DNA of 64,000 nt from Candidatus Nanopelagicales bacterium (GTDB lineage Bacteria > Actinomycetota > Actinomycetes > S36-B12 > CAIYMF01). The notes beneath the pieces are model-generated. The model was not told the DNA's origin and made no database searches. It saw only the letters and a program-made list of their open reading frames with translations. Shown in pieces: positions 18,690 to 27,187 of this stretch. A program made the translations under genes and the position numbers. Where the stretch lies: NCBI GenBank assembly GCA_017882705.1, contig JADGOZ010000059.1, positions 21,776 through 85,775 on the forward strand. Direction: 5' to 3'. Positions within the stretch are counted from its first letter, which is position 1. Every line of letters starts with the position of its first letter.

Positions 18690-19397
18690 GTGACCGACGC
18701 CTCGCCCCCGACCGCGCCCCGCACCGCACGCGAGCGGGCCCGCGCGGAGCTGACCCGCGAGATCGTCGACACCGCGCGCACCCACCTCGCGGCCGACGGC
18801 GCGGCCGGGCTGTCGCTGCGCGCCGTCGCGCGCGACCTCGGCATGGTGAGCAGCGCCGTCTACCGCTACTTCCCCAGCCGTGACGACCTGCTCACCCGGC
18901 TGATCATCGACGCCTACGACGCGCTCGGCGACGCCGCCGAGACGGCCGAGGCCGAGGTGAGGCGGACGGACCTGCGCGGCCGCTGGATGGCCATCGCCCA
19001 CGGCGCACGCGACTGGGCGCTCGCGCACCCCCAGGAGTGGTCGCTGATCTACGGCTCGCCGGTGCCCGGCTACGTCGCCCCCGCCGACACGATCGGTCCG
19101 GCCAGCCGCACGACCACCCTGCTCATCACGATCCTCGCCGACCTGCAGGCCCAGGGCGGCGTGTCCGATCCGCAGAAGGTCGGCCGCCTCGTCCGCGCGG
19201 CGATGACCCCGATCCGGGCCGCCGTGCCCGAGCAGGTCCCGGACGACCTGATCGTCCGGGGACTGATGGCCTGGACCGAGCTGATCGGGACGATCTCGCT
19301 CGAGATCAACGGCCAGTTCCACAACGTCATCGACGACATGAGCGAGTACTTCGACCACGTCATGAACCGGATCGCCGGCGTCCTCGAGCTCGGCTGA
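18690..19397 (+). CDS. TetR/AcrR family transcriptional repressor
   Basis: 235 residues from GTG 18690. The N-terminal HTH (EIVDTARTHLAADGAAGLSLRAVARDLGMVSSAVYRYFPSR region, residues about 24-66) is canonical, and the C-terminal ligand domain has the WxxxAxGARDWALAHPQEWSLIYGSPVPGY pattern of the TetR_C_13/WHG-type group. It probably represses itself and the divergent epimerase-like gene through the two GAGCANTGCTC sites. Confidence 0.93.
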   Translation: MTDASPPTAPRTARERARAELTREIVDTARTHLAADGAAGLSLRAVARDLGMVSSAVYRYFPSRDDLLTRLIIDAYDALGDAAETAEAEVRRTDLRGRWMAIAHGARDWALAHPQEWSLIYGSPVPGYVAPADTIGPASRTTTLLITILADLQAQGGVSDPQKVGRLVRAAMTPIRAAVPEQVPDDLIVRGLMAWTELIGTISLEINGQFHNVIDDMSEYFDHVMNRIAGVLELG

Positions 19398-19447
19398 CAG
19401 GGCTGCGCGCCTCTCCGCATCGCGACGAGGAGGCGCCCTGCCGCCGC

Positions 19448-20650
19448 ATGCGTGATGATCGACCGGTGCCCCGCATCCTCACGATCCTCGGCTCGGGCGA
19501 GACCAGCCCGACGATGGTCACCCCCCACCAGCGCACGTTCGCCCGGCTGGGGAGCGACGTTCGTGCCGTGCTCCTGGACTCGCCGTACGGCTTCCAGGAG
19601 AACGCCGACGAGCTGACCGAGAAGGCCCAGCAGTTCTTCCGCGAGAGCGTCGGGCGCGAGGTCGAGGCGGTCACGTTCCGCAGCACTCCTCCCGCGGACT
19701 CCGTCGCGCACGCGTTCGAGATGGCGCGGCTCCGCGCCGCCGACTGGGTCTTCGCCGGCCCGGGATCACCGTCGTACGCCCTGCGCACCTGGGCCGGGAG
19801 CGCCGTGCCGGAGGCTCTGCACGCCCGCCTGGCCGACGGCGGCGCGGTGACGTTCGCCTCCGCCGCGGCACTCACGCTCGGGCTCGTGACCATCCCGGTC
19901 TACGAGGTCTACAAGGTCGGCGAGGACCCGCACTGGCTCGAGGGCCTCGATGTCGTCGGCCGCGCGACCGGCCTGCGTGCGGCGGTCGTCCCGCACTGGA
20001 ACAACGCCGAGGGCGGCACGCACGACACGCGCTTCTGCTGGCAGGGCGAGCGTCGGCTCAAGGTCCTCGAGTCGCTCCTCCCCGACGACGCGTTCGTCCT
20101 CGGCGTCGACGAGCACACGGGTCTCGTCATCGACCTCGACAGCGGGGCGTGCGAGGTCGTGGGGCGCGGCACGGTGGTCGTGCGGGTGCAGGGCGACGAG
20201 TGGGTCGTGCCCACCGGCGAGACCATCTCGCTCGAGCAGATCGCCGAGCACGGCCGAGGCTCCGGTGCGGCGACGCCGGAGCCGGTGCTGGTGCTGGTGC
20301 CCGATCCGGCGCTGATCCTCCCGGACGCGGCCATCGACGACGCGCTGGCGACGGGCGACGTCACGACGCCGCTGGCCCTGATCCTCGACGCGCTGCAGGA
20401 TGACGACATGCCGGCCGAGGGTCGCCAGTGGGTGAGGTCGAGGATCGCGCGGGTGATGACGTCGATCGAGGAGCCGGTCGACGTCACCGACACGGTCCGG
20501 CCGCTCGTGGACGTGCTGCTCGAGCTGCGGGCGCAGGCGCGGGCCGAGAAGCGCTGGGCCGAGAGCGACACGATCCGGGACGGGCTCGCCGCCGCCGGAA
20601 TCGAGGTCAGGGACACACCCGATGGGGTCGAGTGGGAGGTACGCCGATGA
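19448..20650 (+). CDS. S51/type 1 glutamine amidotransferase-like domain fused to a CysS-like C-terminus
   Basis: About 400 residues. The first 200 or so (ILTILGSGETSPTMV, VFAGPGSPSYAL, FASAAALTLG) match the class I glutamine amidotransferase-like / peptidase S51 fold. The Ser sits in an ASAA context instead of the usual GxSAGA. The last 60 or so residues (LLELRAQARAEKRWAESD to DTPDGVEWEVRR) look like the C-terminal domain of cysteinyl-tRNA synthetase, where AWAESDxIRDxLAxxGIxxxDTPxGxxW is typical. ATG 19448 is chosen for the GAGGAGG 14 bases upstream; GTG 19466 is an alternative. It overlaps the next gene by 4 bp. Function unknown. Confidence 0.75.
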   Translation: MRDDRPVPRILTILGSGETSPTMVTPHQRTFARLGSDVRAVLLDSPYGFQENADELTEKAQQFFRESVGREVEAVTFRSTPPADSVAHAFEMARLRAADWVFAGPGSPSYALRTWAGSAVPEALHARLADGGAVTFASAAALTLGLVTIPVYEVYKVGEDPHWLEGLDVVGRATGLRAAVVPHWNNAEGGTHDTRFCWQGERRLKVLESLLPDDAFVLGVDEHTGLVIDLDSGACEVVGRGTVVVRVQGDEWVVPTGETISLEQIAEHGRGSGAATPEPVLVLVPDPALILPDAAIDDALATGDVTTPLALILDALQDDDMPAEGRQWVRSRIARVMTSIEEPVDVTDTVRPLVDVLLELRAQARAEKRWAESDTIRDGLAAAGIEVRDTPDGVEWEVRR

Positions 20651-21354
20651 GCACCGCACCTGTCGCACTCGTGGGGTCCGGCGAGTACCTCCCGGTCATG
20701 ACCGAGATCGAGCGGGCGCTGATCGCCGGGCGGCCGGCGCGCTACGTGCAGCTCGCCACCGCGGCCGCGCCCGAGGGCGACGACTCGCTGGCACGCTGGC
20801 ACCGGCTCGGCCGGGAGCAGGCCGAGCGGCTCGGCGCGGAGCAGGTCGTCGTCGACGTCCGCACCCGCGCGGACGCGGAGTCCCAGAACTGGGCGGACGC
20901 CATCAAGGACGCCGGGCTCATCTACCTGTCCGGAGGCAACCCGGCGTTCCTCGCGGAGACGCTGCGCGGCACGGCGGTGTGGCACGCGATCGTCTCCGCG
21001 CACGAGCAGGGCGCCGCGCTCGCCGGCTGCAGCGCCGGCGCGATGGCGCTGTCGGACTGGGCGCCGCGCATGCGCGACCTCGTGCACCCGAACCAGCCCA
21101 CCGGGCTGCGCCTCGTGCAGCAGGTGCGCGTCATCCCGCACTTCGACAAGATGCTCGGCTGGATGCCGGACATGCTGCGCAACGCGCTGCTGCACAAGCC
21201 CGAGGGCACGACGCTCATCGGCATCGACGAGGACACCGCGCTCGTGAGCCTTGGCCACGGCGAGTGGGAGGTGCAGGGCCGTCAGTCGGTGTGGGTGCTC
21301 GGCCCGGGCTCCCGCGTCGAGCACCCGTCCGGCGCCCGCCTCACGCTCCCCTGA
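20647..21354 (+). CDS. Peptidase S51-like / type 1 glutamine amidotransferase-like protein
   Basis: 235 residues. VALVGSGEYLP at the start, YLSGGNPAFL and the nucleophile elbow GCSAGAMAL (Ser in GxSAGA) match the S51 dipeptidase E / cyanophycinase fold, and the motif is intact, so this member is likely a Ser hydrolase. The ATG overlaps the upstream paralogue's stop by 4 bp. The tandem pair suggests a common substrate or complex; the substrate is not known. Confidence 0.85.
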   Translation: MSTAPVALVGSGEYLPVMTEIERALIAGRPARYVQLATAAAPEGDDSLARWHRLGREQAERLGAEQVVVDVRTRADAESQNWADAIKDAGLIYLSGGNPAFLAETLRGTAVWHAIVSAHEQGAALAGCSAGAMALSDWAPRMRDLVHPNQPTGLRLVQQVRVIPHFDKMLGWMPDMLRNALLHKPEGTTLIGIDEDTALVSLGHGEWEVQGRQSVWVLGPGSRVEHPSGARLTLP

Positions 21355-21408
21355 CGCACGTCACGACATCAGCGCGCCCCCAGGAGCTCGCCCGTGTCAT
21401 GACATCGG

Positions 21409-22344
21409 CTACTCGGAGCGGCCCTTGTCGTCGTCCATCTCGCGCAGGAACGCCTCGAGCTGCGCGGCGATCTCGTCACCGCTGGGGATGGGCTCGTCGG
21501 CCATCGCGGACGCGTCGGCCATCTGCAGCGCCGACTCCGCTCCGCGTACGACGGCGTCGTACTGCTCCTCGAGCGCACGTACGGCCTCGACGTTCTCGGG
21601 GCTCGTCGACACTTGCTGGTCGATCTCGCGGTCGCTGTCGTCCGCGGCCACCGCCAGCGCGAGCAGGTCGACGTCGAGGTCGCCCGCGATGGCGGTCTCC
21701 TCGAGCAGCCGCAGCGAGGCGCGCGGGAACTCGACCTGGGTGAGGTAGTGCGGGACGTGCACGGCGAATCCCATCGCCTCGTGCCCCGCCGCGCCGAGGG
21801 CGAGCTCGAGGCCGCCGGCGAGATGGCCCGGCACCTCGATGGCGCCGACGAATGTCGGACGTCCCGACACCAGGCTCGGGTCGGTGGCGTGGGCGGTCAC
21901 GCCCACGGGACGCGTGTGCGGTGCCGGCCACGGGATCGCGTTGAGCCCGATGGAGCGGCGTACGCCGAAGCGCTCGACGAGCTGCACGACGGCAGCGCCG
22001 AACGCCTGCCACGCGAAGTCGGGCTCGGGGCCGTGGAGCACGAGGAAGCCCTTGCCGCGCTTGTCCGTCACCTCGGTGAGCAGCAGCTCGGGGAACTCGA
22101 TCGAGGCGTAGTGGTCGGTGTCGAAGACCATGCGCGGGCGGCGCGCGCGGTAGTCGTAGATCGCGTCCAGGTCGAACGTGGCGATCGTGCGGCTCTCGTG
22201 GGTGGCGAGCAGGTGACCCACGGCCAGCTGGCGGGCAGCACCGGCGTCGAGGAACCCGGACAGTGCGTGCACGAGGACCGGCGCGTCGAGGACGACGTCG
22301 TCGGTCACGATCTCGTACAGGCTCTCGGGCTGCATGGCCACCAT
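21409..22344 (-). CDS. PAC2 (proteasome assembly chaperone) family protein
   Basis: 311 residues, soluble. The core from LVHALSGFLDAGAARQLA through FDLDAIYDYRARRPRM to PWPAPHTRPVGVTAHAT matches the actinobacterial PAC2 family, often encoded in proteasome-bearing actinomycetes. The role is not established: eukaryotic members assist 20S assembly. The C-terminal 80 residues are acidic and probably helical (EEQYDAVVRGAESALQMADA). No proteasome genes lie in the window. Start may be the ATG here or the ATG three codons in. Confidence 0.88.
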   Translation of the reverse strand: MVAMQPESLYEIVTDDVVLDAPVLVHALSGFLDAGAARQLAVGHLLATHESRTIATFDLDAIYDYRARRPRMVFDTDHYASIEFPELLLTEVTDKRGKGFLVLHGPEPDFAWQAFGAAVVQLVERFGVRRSIGLNAIPWPAPHTRPVGVTAHATDPSLVSGRPTFVGAIEVPGHLAGGLELALGAAGHEAMGFAVHVPHYLTQVEFPRASLRLLEETAIAGDLDVDLLALAVAADDSDREIDQQVSTSPENVEAVRALEEQYDAVVRGAESALQMADASAMADEPIPSGDEIAAQLEAFLREMDDDKGRSE

Positions 22345-22452
22345 TCTCTCGCAGGAGGAACCTCGTCGGCGCTCCGAACGTCAGGCTCGTGGGCGTCCAC
22401 CTGATAACGCCTCCGGCAGGTGCCGTGATTCCCGATCCGCAAGGATGCCCCC

Positions 22453-23250
22453 GTGACGACCGAGCCCGCCACCACGCCCGACGAGGCGTGGACACCCTCG
22501 ATGCCCGACCGCGGCACGCTGCGCGCGGAGATGTGGCTGGTGCTGTGGGTCTCGATCGCGGCGACGGCGCTCAAGGCGACGCTCTCGCTCATCGACACCC
22601 TCACCAGCGGCGCCCCGATCAGCGGCCACACCTCTACGCTCGTCGGGACGTTCATCGTCGACCGGCAGTGGCTCGACATGCTCTACCAGGCGACGTTCAT
22701 CGCCCTGCCGCTCGTCCCGGTGCTGCTCGTGATCCACCTGCTGCGCCGCAGCGGCGAGGGCCGTCAGGCGATCGGCCTCGACATGCGCAGCTGGCCGAGC
22801 GACCTCGCGAAGGGCGCCGTCCTCGCGGCAGTCCTCGGTGGCCTCGGTCTCGCCTTCTACCTGCTGGCCTTCAAGCTCGGGATGAACGTGCGCATCGCCG
22901 CCGTCACCGCCGACCGGCACTGGTGGACGCCGATCCTGCTCGTGGCCTCGGCGTCGTACAACGCCATCCTCGAAGAGGTCATCGTCCTGGCCTACTTCAT
23001 CCACCGGGCCGCCCAGATCGGCTGGAAGCCGTGGCAGCAGGTCGGAAGCAGCGCCCTGCTCCGCGGCGCGTACCACCTCTACCAGGGCTTCGGCGGCTTC
23101 CTCGGCAACCTCGCGATGGGCACGGTCTTCGCGGTGCTCTACCGCCGCTGGGGCCGCGTGATGCCGTTCCTCTGGGCGCACCTGTTCATCGACGCGGTGG
23201 CCTTCCTCGGCTACTACTACCTCGGCGGCCACCTCTCCTGGCTGCCGTAG
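22453..23250 (+). CDS. CPBP family intramembrane glutamic endopeptidase
   Basis: 265 residues from GTG 22453 with about seven membrane segments. The CPBP motif region shows the paired Glu (NAILEEVIVLAYF), a later His/Asn element (FGGFLGNLAMG) and the final His in FLWAHLFIDAVAF. The family includes CAAX prenyl protease 2/Rce1-like and bacteriocin-immunity proteins; the substrate is unknown. A small hairpin (23249-23265) overlaps its stop. Confidence 0.88.
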   Translation: MTTEPATTPDEAWTPSMPDRGTLRAEMWLVLWVSIAATALKATLSLIDTLTSGAPISGHTSTLVGTFIVDRQWLDMLYQATFIALPLVPVLLVIHLLRRSGEGRQAIGLDMRSWPSDLAKGAVLAAVLGGLGLAFYLLAFKLGMNVRIAAVTADRHWWTPILLVASASYNAILEEVIVLAYFIHRAAQIGWKPWQQVGSSALLRGAYHLYQGFGGFLGNLAMGTVFAVLYRRWGRVMPFLWAHLFIDAVAFLGYYYLGGHLSWLP

Positions 23251-23265
23251 CCGGCGGCGCCGGCT
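23249..23265 (+). terminator. Possible terminator hairpin at the CPBP gene end
   Basis: AGCCGGC and GCCGGCT pair perfectly around a 3-base loop, overlapping the stop codon. There is no T-run, so termination is plausible but not shown. Confidence 0.35.
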
Positions 23266-23399
23266 GCGGGTTCCTCCTCGCTTCGGCACGGCTGCGTGCC
23301 GGTTCACCTCGGGCCGCGCCCCCGGCAACCCCGCGACACCCGGTCAGGGGCGATTCTCTCGGCGAAACCCTCGTGCGGTAGCGCCAGGAGGACGTACCG

Positions 23400-23612
23400 T
23401 CGTCCCACACGTGAGAGGAGGTGGTCCGATTCATGAGTGAACATCGGATTCGTGAGGTGGCTGCCCGCTAGCCAGGACAGCCCGCTGACTGTGAGTCGCG
23501 TCCTTCCCGGCGCGAGTACCAGGCAGCCACCGGACCCCCGGGTGTCGGCCCGTCCAGCCGATCCTCGCCCGTGTCACCGACACGGACGCGGCCCGCCCGG
23601 GGGTCTTCCACG
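23400..23612 (+). ncRNA. Candidate structured small transcript between convergent genes
   Basis: The 382-bp gap after the CPBP gene holds ordered signals on the + strand: an extended ribosome site, a 12-codon ORF (23433-23471), then nested hairpins. CCGTGTC and GACACGG pair around ACC (about 23569-23585). They sit inside a long stem where GGACCCCCGGG and GGCC near 23532-23550 pair with GGCC and CCCGGGGGTC near 23590-23606. No rightward gene follows for 1.5 kb, so it would be a stand-alone transcript, perhaps a dual-function RNA. Transcription and family membership are unproven. Confidence 0.4.
23433..23471 (+). CDS. 12-residue ORF behind an extended Shine-Dalgarno
   Basis: Encodes MSEHRIREVAAR. 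It is preceded by GAGGAGGTGGTCC (about 23415-23427), which complements at least 12 bases of the 16S rRNA 3' end allowing one G-U pair, far more than normal genes. Spacing to the ATG is suitable. The peptide is charged and has no hydrophobic segment. It may be a leader or regulatory peptide, or the motif may serve to capture ribosomes. I do not recognise it as a named gene. Confidence 0.45.
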   Translation: MSEHRIREVAAR

Positions 23613-23632
23613 TCCCGAGCGGGCACCGGCGC

Positions 23633-24853
23633 CTACGGCGCGGAGCCGTTGCCCTGCTCGCTCAGCACGTCGACGATCGTCGTGAGGGCGGAGTCGAGGT
23701 CGTCCTCGCAGACCACGAGCGGCGGGGCGAAGCGGATCGTCCAGGTGTGCGTGTCCTTGGCGAGGATGCCGCGCGCGAGCAGCTCGAGGCTCACCTCGCG
23801 ACCGGTGCGCCCGGTGCCGTCGAGCTCGATCGCCCACCACAGCCCGCTGCCGCGGATCTCCTTGACGCCTGGGAGGTTCGCGCCTCGGAGCGTCGCGAGC
23901 ACGTGCTCGCCGAGCCGCTTCGAGCGCTCCTGCACCTCGCCGGTCTCGAGCAGCGCCACCACCGCGATGCCGACGGCCGCCGCGAGCGGGTTGCCGCCGA
24001 ACGTGCTGCCGTGCTGGCCGGGCCGGATGACCGACAGGACGTCCCAGTCGGCCGTGACGGCCGAGACCGGGATGATGCCGCCGCCGAGCGCCTTGCCGAG
24101 GATCCGGACGTCGGGCTGCACGTCGACGAGGTCGCACGCGAAGGTCGCTCCGGCGCGGCCTAGCCCGGCCTGGATCTCGTCGGCCACGAACAGCACGTTG
24201 CGCTCCGAGCACAGCGCTCGCGCCGCCCGGAGGAACCCGGTCGGCGGCAGCACCACGCCGGCCTCGCCCTGGATGGGCTCGACGAGGAACGCCACGGTGT
24301 TCTCGGTGATCGCTGCCGAGAGCGCATCGATGTCGCCGTAGGGCACGGTCACGAAGCCGGGCGTGTAGGGCCCGTAGTGCTCGCGCGCCTCGGGGTCGTC
24401 GGAGAACGAGATGATCGTCGTGGTGCGGCCGTGGAAGTTCCCGGCGCACACGATGATCTCGGCCCGGTCGGCCGCGACGCCCTTCTTCTCGTAGCCCCAC
24501 TTGCGCGAGAGCTTGAGCGCCGTCTCGACCGCTTCAGCCCCGGAGTTCATCGGGAGCACGGCGTCGTGCCGCGCCAGGCGCGCGAGCGCGGAGCAGAACT
24601 CGCCGAGCTGGTCGTTGTGGAAGGCACGGCTGGTGAGCGTGATCCGGTGCAGCTGCGCCTCGGCGGCAGCGATGAGCACGGCGTTGCTGTGGCCGAAGTT
24701 GATCGCGGAGTAGGCGGAGAGCATGTCGAGGTAGCGACGGCCCTCGATGTCGGTGACCCACGCGCCGTCGCCCTCGTGGATGACCACGGGCAGCGGGTGG
24801 TAGTTGTGCGCGCAGTGCTCGTGCTCGAAGGCGATCGCCTGGTCCGTGCTCAC
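23633..24853 (-). CDS. rocD: Ornithine--oxo-acid aminotransferase
   Basis: PLP class III aminotransferase converting ornithine plus 2-oxoglutarate to glutamate semialdehyde and glutamate, in arginine/ornithine breakdown. 406 residues. Seen: MNSGAEAVETALKLSRKWGY, VADEIQAGLGR with D225 for the pyridine N, and Schiff-base Lys K254 in ILGKALGGG. The GTG at 24853 is the start because AGGAGGAACT lies just upstream. The spacer to the divergent PQ-loop gene has a perfect palindrome (25008-25027) that could be a regulator site. Confidence 0.93.
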   Translation of the reverse strand: MSTDQAIAFEHEHCAHNYHPLPVVIHEGDGAWVTDIEGRRYLDMLSAYSAINFGHSNAVLIAAAEAQLHRITLTSRAFHNDQLGEFCSALARLARHDAVLPMNSGAEAVETALKLSRKWGYEKKGVAADRAEIIVCAGNFHGRTTTIISFSDDPEAREHYGPYTPGFVTVPYGDIDALSAAITENTVAFLVEPIQGEAGVVLPPTGFLRAARALCSERNVLFVADEIQAGLGRAGATFACDLVDVQPDVRILGKALGGGIIPVSAVTADWDVLSVIRPGQHGSTFGGNPLAAAVGIAVVALLETGEVQERSKRLGEHVLATLRGANLPGVKEIRGSGLWWAIELDGTGRTGREVSLELLARGILAKDTHTWTIRFAPPLVVCEDDLDSALTTIVDVLSEQGNGSAP

Positions 24854-25007
24854 AGTTCCTCCTGTCGGCGGCACACCGGCGGGCCGCCCGGGGACACGGT
24901 GCCACGTCGGGCCCGGCGCAGGAAAGCCGAACCACCGGAGCGCTATGCGCGGGATCACACCGAACTGATTCGTCGGTCAGCAACCGGAGCGGATACAGTT
25001 CTCCTGT

Positions 25008-25027
25008 TACTGACTCACCAGTCAGTA
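25008..25027. promoter_or_regulatory. Palindromic operator candidate in the rocD/PQ-loop divergent spacer
   Basis: TACTGACT and AGTCAGTA are perfect reverse complements around CACC, and GGTCAGC about 30 bp to the left gives a second, partial TCAG half-site. The shape is typical of TetR operators. No regulator gene adjoins; the only TetR gene in the window recognises a different-looking site. Confidence 0.6.
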
Positions 25028-25110
25028 GCGGGAGCGGGCCGTCCGATCTGCGGGGCGGCTCGAAGCACGTCCGGAGCAGGTCCGGGCACCTGATGCCGAA
25101 GGAGGCAGCC

Positions 25111-25746
25111 ATGTCGAACGACCTTCTCGTGATCGTCACGGGTGCTGCCACGGCGACCCTGGCACTGGCCTTCGGCCTCCCCCAGTTCTTCCGCGTACGG
25201 CGGACCGGCTCGGTCGCCGGAGTCTCCCTGCCGAGCGTGACGAACACCCTCGTGTCCACGACCGCCTGGCTGTTCTACGGCCTGCACCTGCAGGACTTCT
25301 GGGTCACGCTGACCTCCGTCGTGGGGCTGCCGTCGCTCGTCGCGACGTTCGTCGCGATCGTCCGCCGCAGCGACGACCGATCCGGCATGTGGCTGCCCCT
25401 CGGCTGGGCCGCCCTGCTCGCCGCCACCGCGACCGCGACGCCGTGGGCACCCGCGCTGTTCCCGACCGTGCTCGGGGGGTCCGCGCTCTGGTACGTCACG
25501 CCCGCTGCCGTCACCGCGTGGCGCAGCGCCGACGTGTCAGGGATCGCCTCCGGCACCTGGCTGCTGCTCGGCATCGACGGCCTGGTGGCCGGCGCCTACG
25601 GCGTCGCAGCCGGCGTGACGGCTTATCTGGTCTACGCCTCCATCGCCGTCCTCGGCGCGCTCGTGGTGCTCGCCCGCGTCTACTGGCGCTGGGTCCCCGA
25701 GTGTGGCGAGTGCGCGCCGATCACCGGCTGCACCTGCACCGCCTGA
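25111..25746 (+). CDS. PQ-loop repeat / SemiSWEET-like membrane protein
   Basis: 211 residues. Seven or so hydrophobic segments contain two PQ-loop-like units: GLPQFFRVRRTGSVAGVSL in the first half and YVTPAAVTAWRSADVSG in the second, the arrangement of SWEET/PQ-loop transporters for sugars or amino acids. The C-terminus is a short Cys-rich tail (CGECAPITGCTCTA), possibly metal-binding or a disulfide pair. ATG 25111 is preferred, as GGAGG sits seven bases upstream; an ATG at 25093 would add MPKEAA. Substrate unknown. Confidence 0.8.
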   Translation: MSNDLLVIVTGAATATLALAFGLPQFFRVRRTGSVAGVSLPSVTNTLVSTTAWLFYGLHLQDFWVTLTSVVGLPSLVATFVAIVRRSDDRSGMWLPLGWAALLAATATATPWAPALFPTVLGGSALWYVTPAAVTAWRSADVSGIASGTWLLLGIDGLVAGAYGVAAGVTAYLVYASIAVLGALVVLARVYWRWVPECGECAPITGCTCTA

Positions 25747-25849
25747 CCCGGCCCTCGGAGCCGCACGAGGTCGCCTAGGCTGCGGATCGCCACCCGGCGG
25801 GCGAGGGCGCTCCGGCCCGTCGCTGCGCCGCGAGCCGAGGAGAGGTCCC

Positions 25850-27187
25850 ATGCCCGAGCGTCCGCTGACGATCCTGTTCATGCCCGAGTCGGCGTACGGC
25901 CCGACGAACCAGTGCGTCGGCCTCGGCAACGTGCTGCTCGGCCGTGGTCACCGCGTCGTCTTCGCCGCCGAGGCGTCGTGGAAGGGCAAGCTCGCTCCGC
26001 TCGGGTTCGAGGAGGACCTCGTCGACCTCGCGCCCGCGCCCGAGGCCGACGACACCGACCAGGATCCCGGGGCGTTCTGGAAGGAGTTCATCCGCGACAC
26101 CGCGCCGGAGTTCCGCAAGCCCACGGTCGAGCAGCTCGAGACGTTCATGCTGCCCACCTGGCAGGCGCTCATCGACGGCGCGCAGTTCTGCGAGCCGCAG
26201 CTGCGCGAGATCATCGCCCGGGTGAAGCCGGACGTCATCGTCGAGGACAACGTCGTCGCGTTCCCCGCGCTGCTCACCTCGGGTGCGCCGTTCGTCCGGA
26301 TCATGTCGTGCAACCCGCTCGAGGCTCCCGGCAGCGGGATCCCGCCGGCCTACTCCGGCCTCCCGGCCGACGACCGCTCCGAGTGGGCGTCCTTCCGCGC
26401 GGAGTACGACCGCACGCACCGCGGGCCGTGGGAGTCGTTCAACGCCTGGGTCGTCGCTCAGGGCGCTCCCCCGCTGCCCGACCTCGAGTTCGTGCACACG
26501 AGCGAGGCGGCCAACCTCTACGTGTTCCCCGAGGAGGCCGACTACACCGGTGCTCGCCCGCTCGACGCGACGTGGCACCGGCTGGACTCCAGCGTGCGCG
26601 AGACGGACGAGCACTACGTCGTGCCCGCGGAGGCGGCCGACCGCCCCGAGGGCAGCGCGCTGATCTACCTGTCCCTCGGATCGCTCGGCAGCGCCGACGT
26701 CGACCTGATGAAGCGCCTCGTCGACGTGCTCGGCCGCACGCCGCACCGCTACATCGTGAGCAAGGGCCCGCAGGCGGGCGAGTACGAGCTGGCCGACAAC
26801 ATGGTCGGCGCGGAGTTCCTGCCGCAGACCACGGTCATCCCGCAGGTCGACGCCGTCATCACCCACGGTGGCAACAACACGACCACCGAGTCGCTCCACT
26901 TCGGCAAGCCGATGGTGCTGCTGCCGCTGTTCTGGGACCAGTACGACAACGCGCAGCGGATGGACGAGCTCGGGTTCGGCGTGCGTCTCGGGACCTACAC
27001 GTTCACCGAGCACGACATGCACGCCGCGCTCGCAGTCGTGCTCGACCCGGCGAAGCGGGCCGAGCTCGCCGCCGTCGGCGCGCGGGTGCGCGCACGCGAC
27101 GGCCTGCGCCGCGGGGCAGACGTGATCGAGCAGGTGGCGCGCGCGCACGCCGAGGGCAGCACCTCCGAGGGCAGCGCGACCGCATGA
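25850..27187 (+). CDS. Glycosyltransferase, GT1/UGT (MGT) family
   Basis: 445 residues, GT-B fold. The C-terminal donor-binding region shows FLPQTTVIPQVDAVITHGG, then NNTTTESLHFGKPMVLLP and FWDQYDNAQR, close to the UGT signature with HGGxxT and the later D/Q. The N-terminal half begins ILFMPESAYGPTNQCVGLG. The acceptor is unknown; related macrolide-glycosyltransferase proteins use nucleotide sugars. The ATG at 25850 follows GAGGAGAGG. It overlaps the next gene by 4 bp (GCATGA), so the three genes to 29529 form an operon. Confidence 0.9.
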   Translation: MPERPLTILFMPESAYGPTNQCVGLGNVLLGRGHRVVFAAEASWKGKLAPLGFEEDLVDLAPAPEADDTDQDPGAFWKEFIRDTAPEFRKPTVEQLETFMLPTWQALIDGAQFCEPQLREIIARVKPDVIVEDNVVAFPALLTSGAPFVRIMSCNPLEAPGSGIPPAYSGLPADDRSEWASFRAEYDRTHRGPWESFNAWVVAQGAPPLPDLEFVHTSEAANLYVFPEEADYTGARPLDATWHRLDSSVRETDEHYVVPAEAADRPEGSALIYLSLGSLGSADVDLMKRLVDVLGRTPHRYIVSKGPQAGEYELADNMVGAEFLPQTTVIPQVDAVITHGGNNTTTESLHFGKPMVLLPLFWDQYDNAQRMDELGFGVRLGTYTFTEHDMHAALAVVLDPAKRAELAAVGARVRARDGLRRGADVIEQVARAHAEGSTSEGSATA

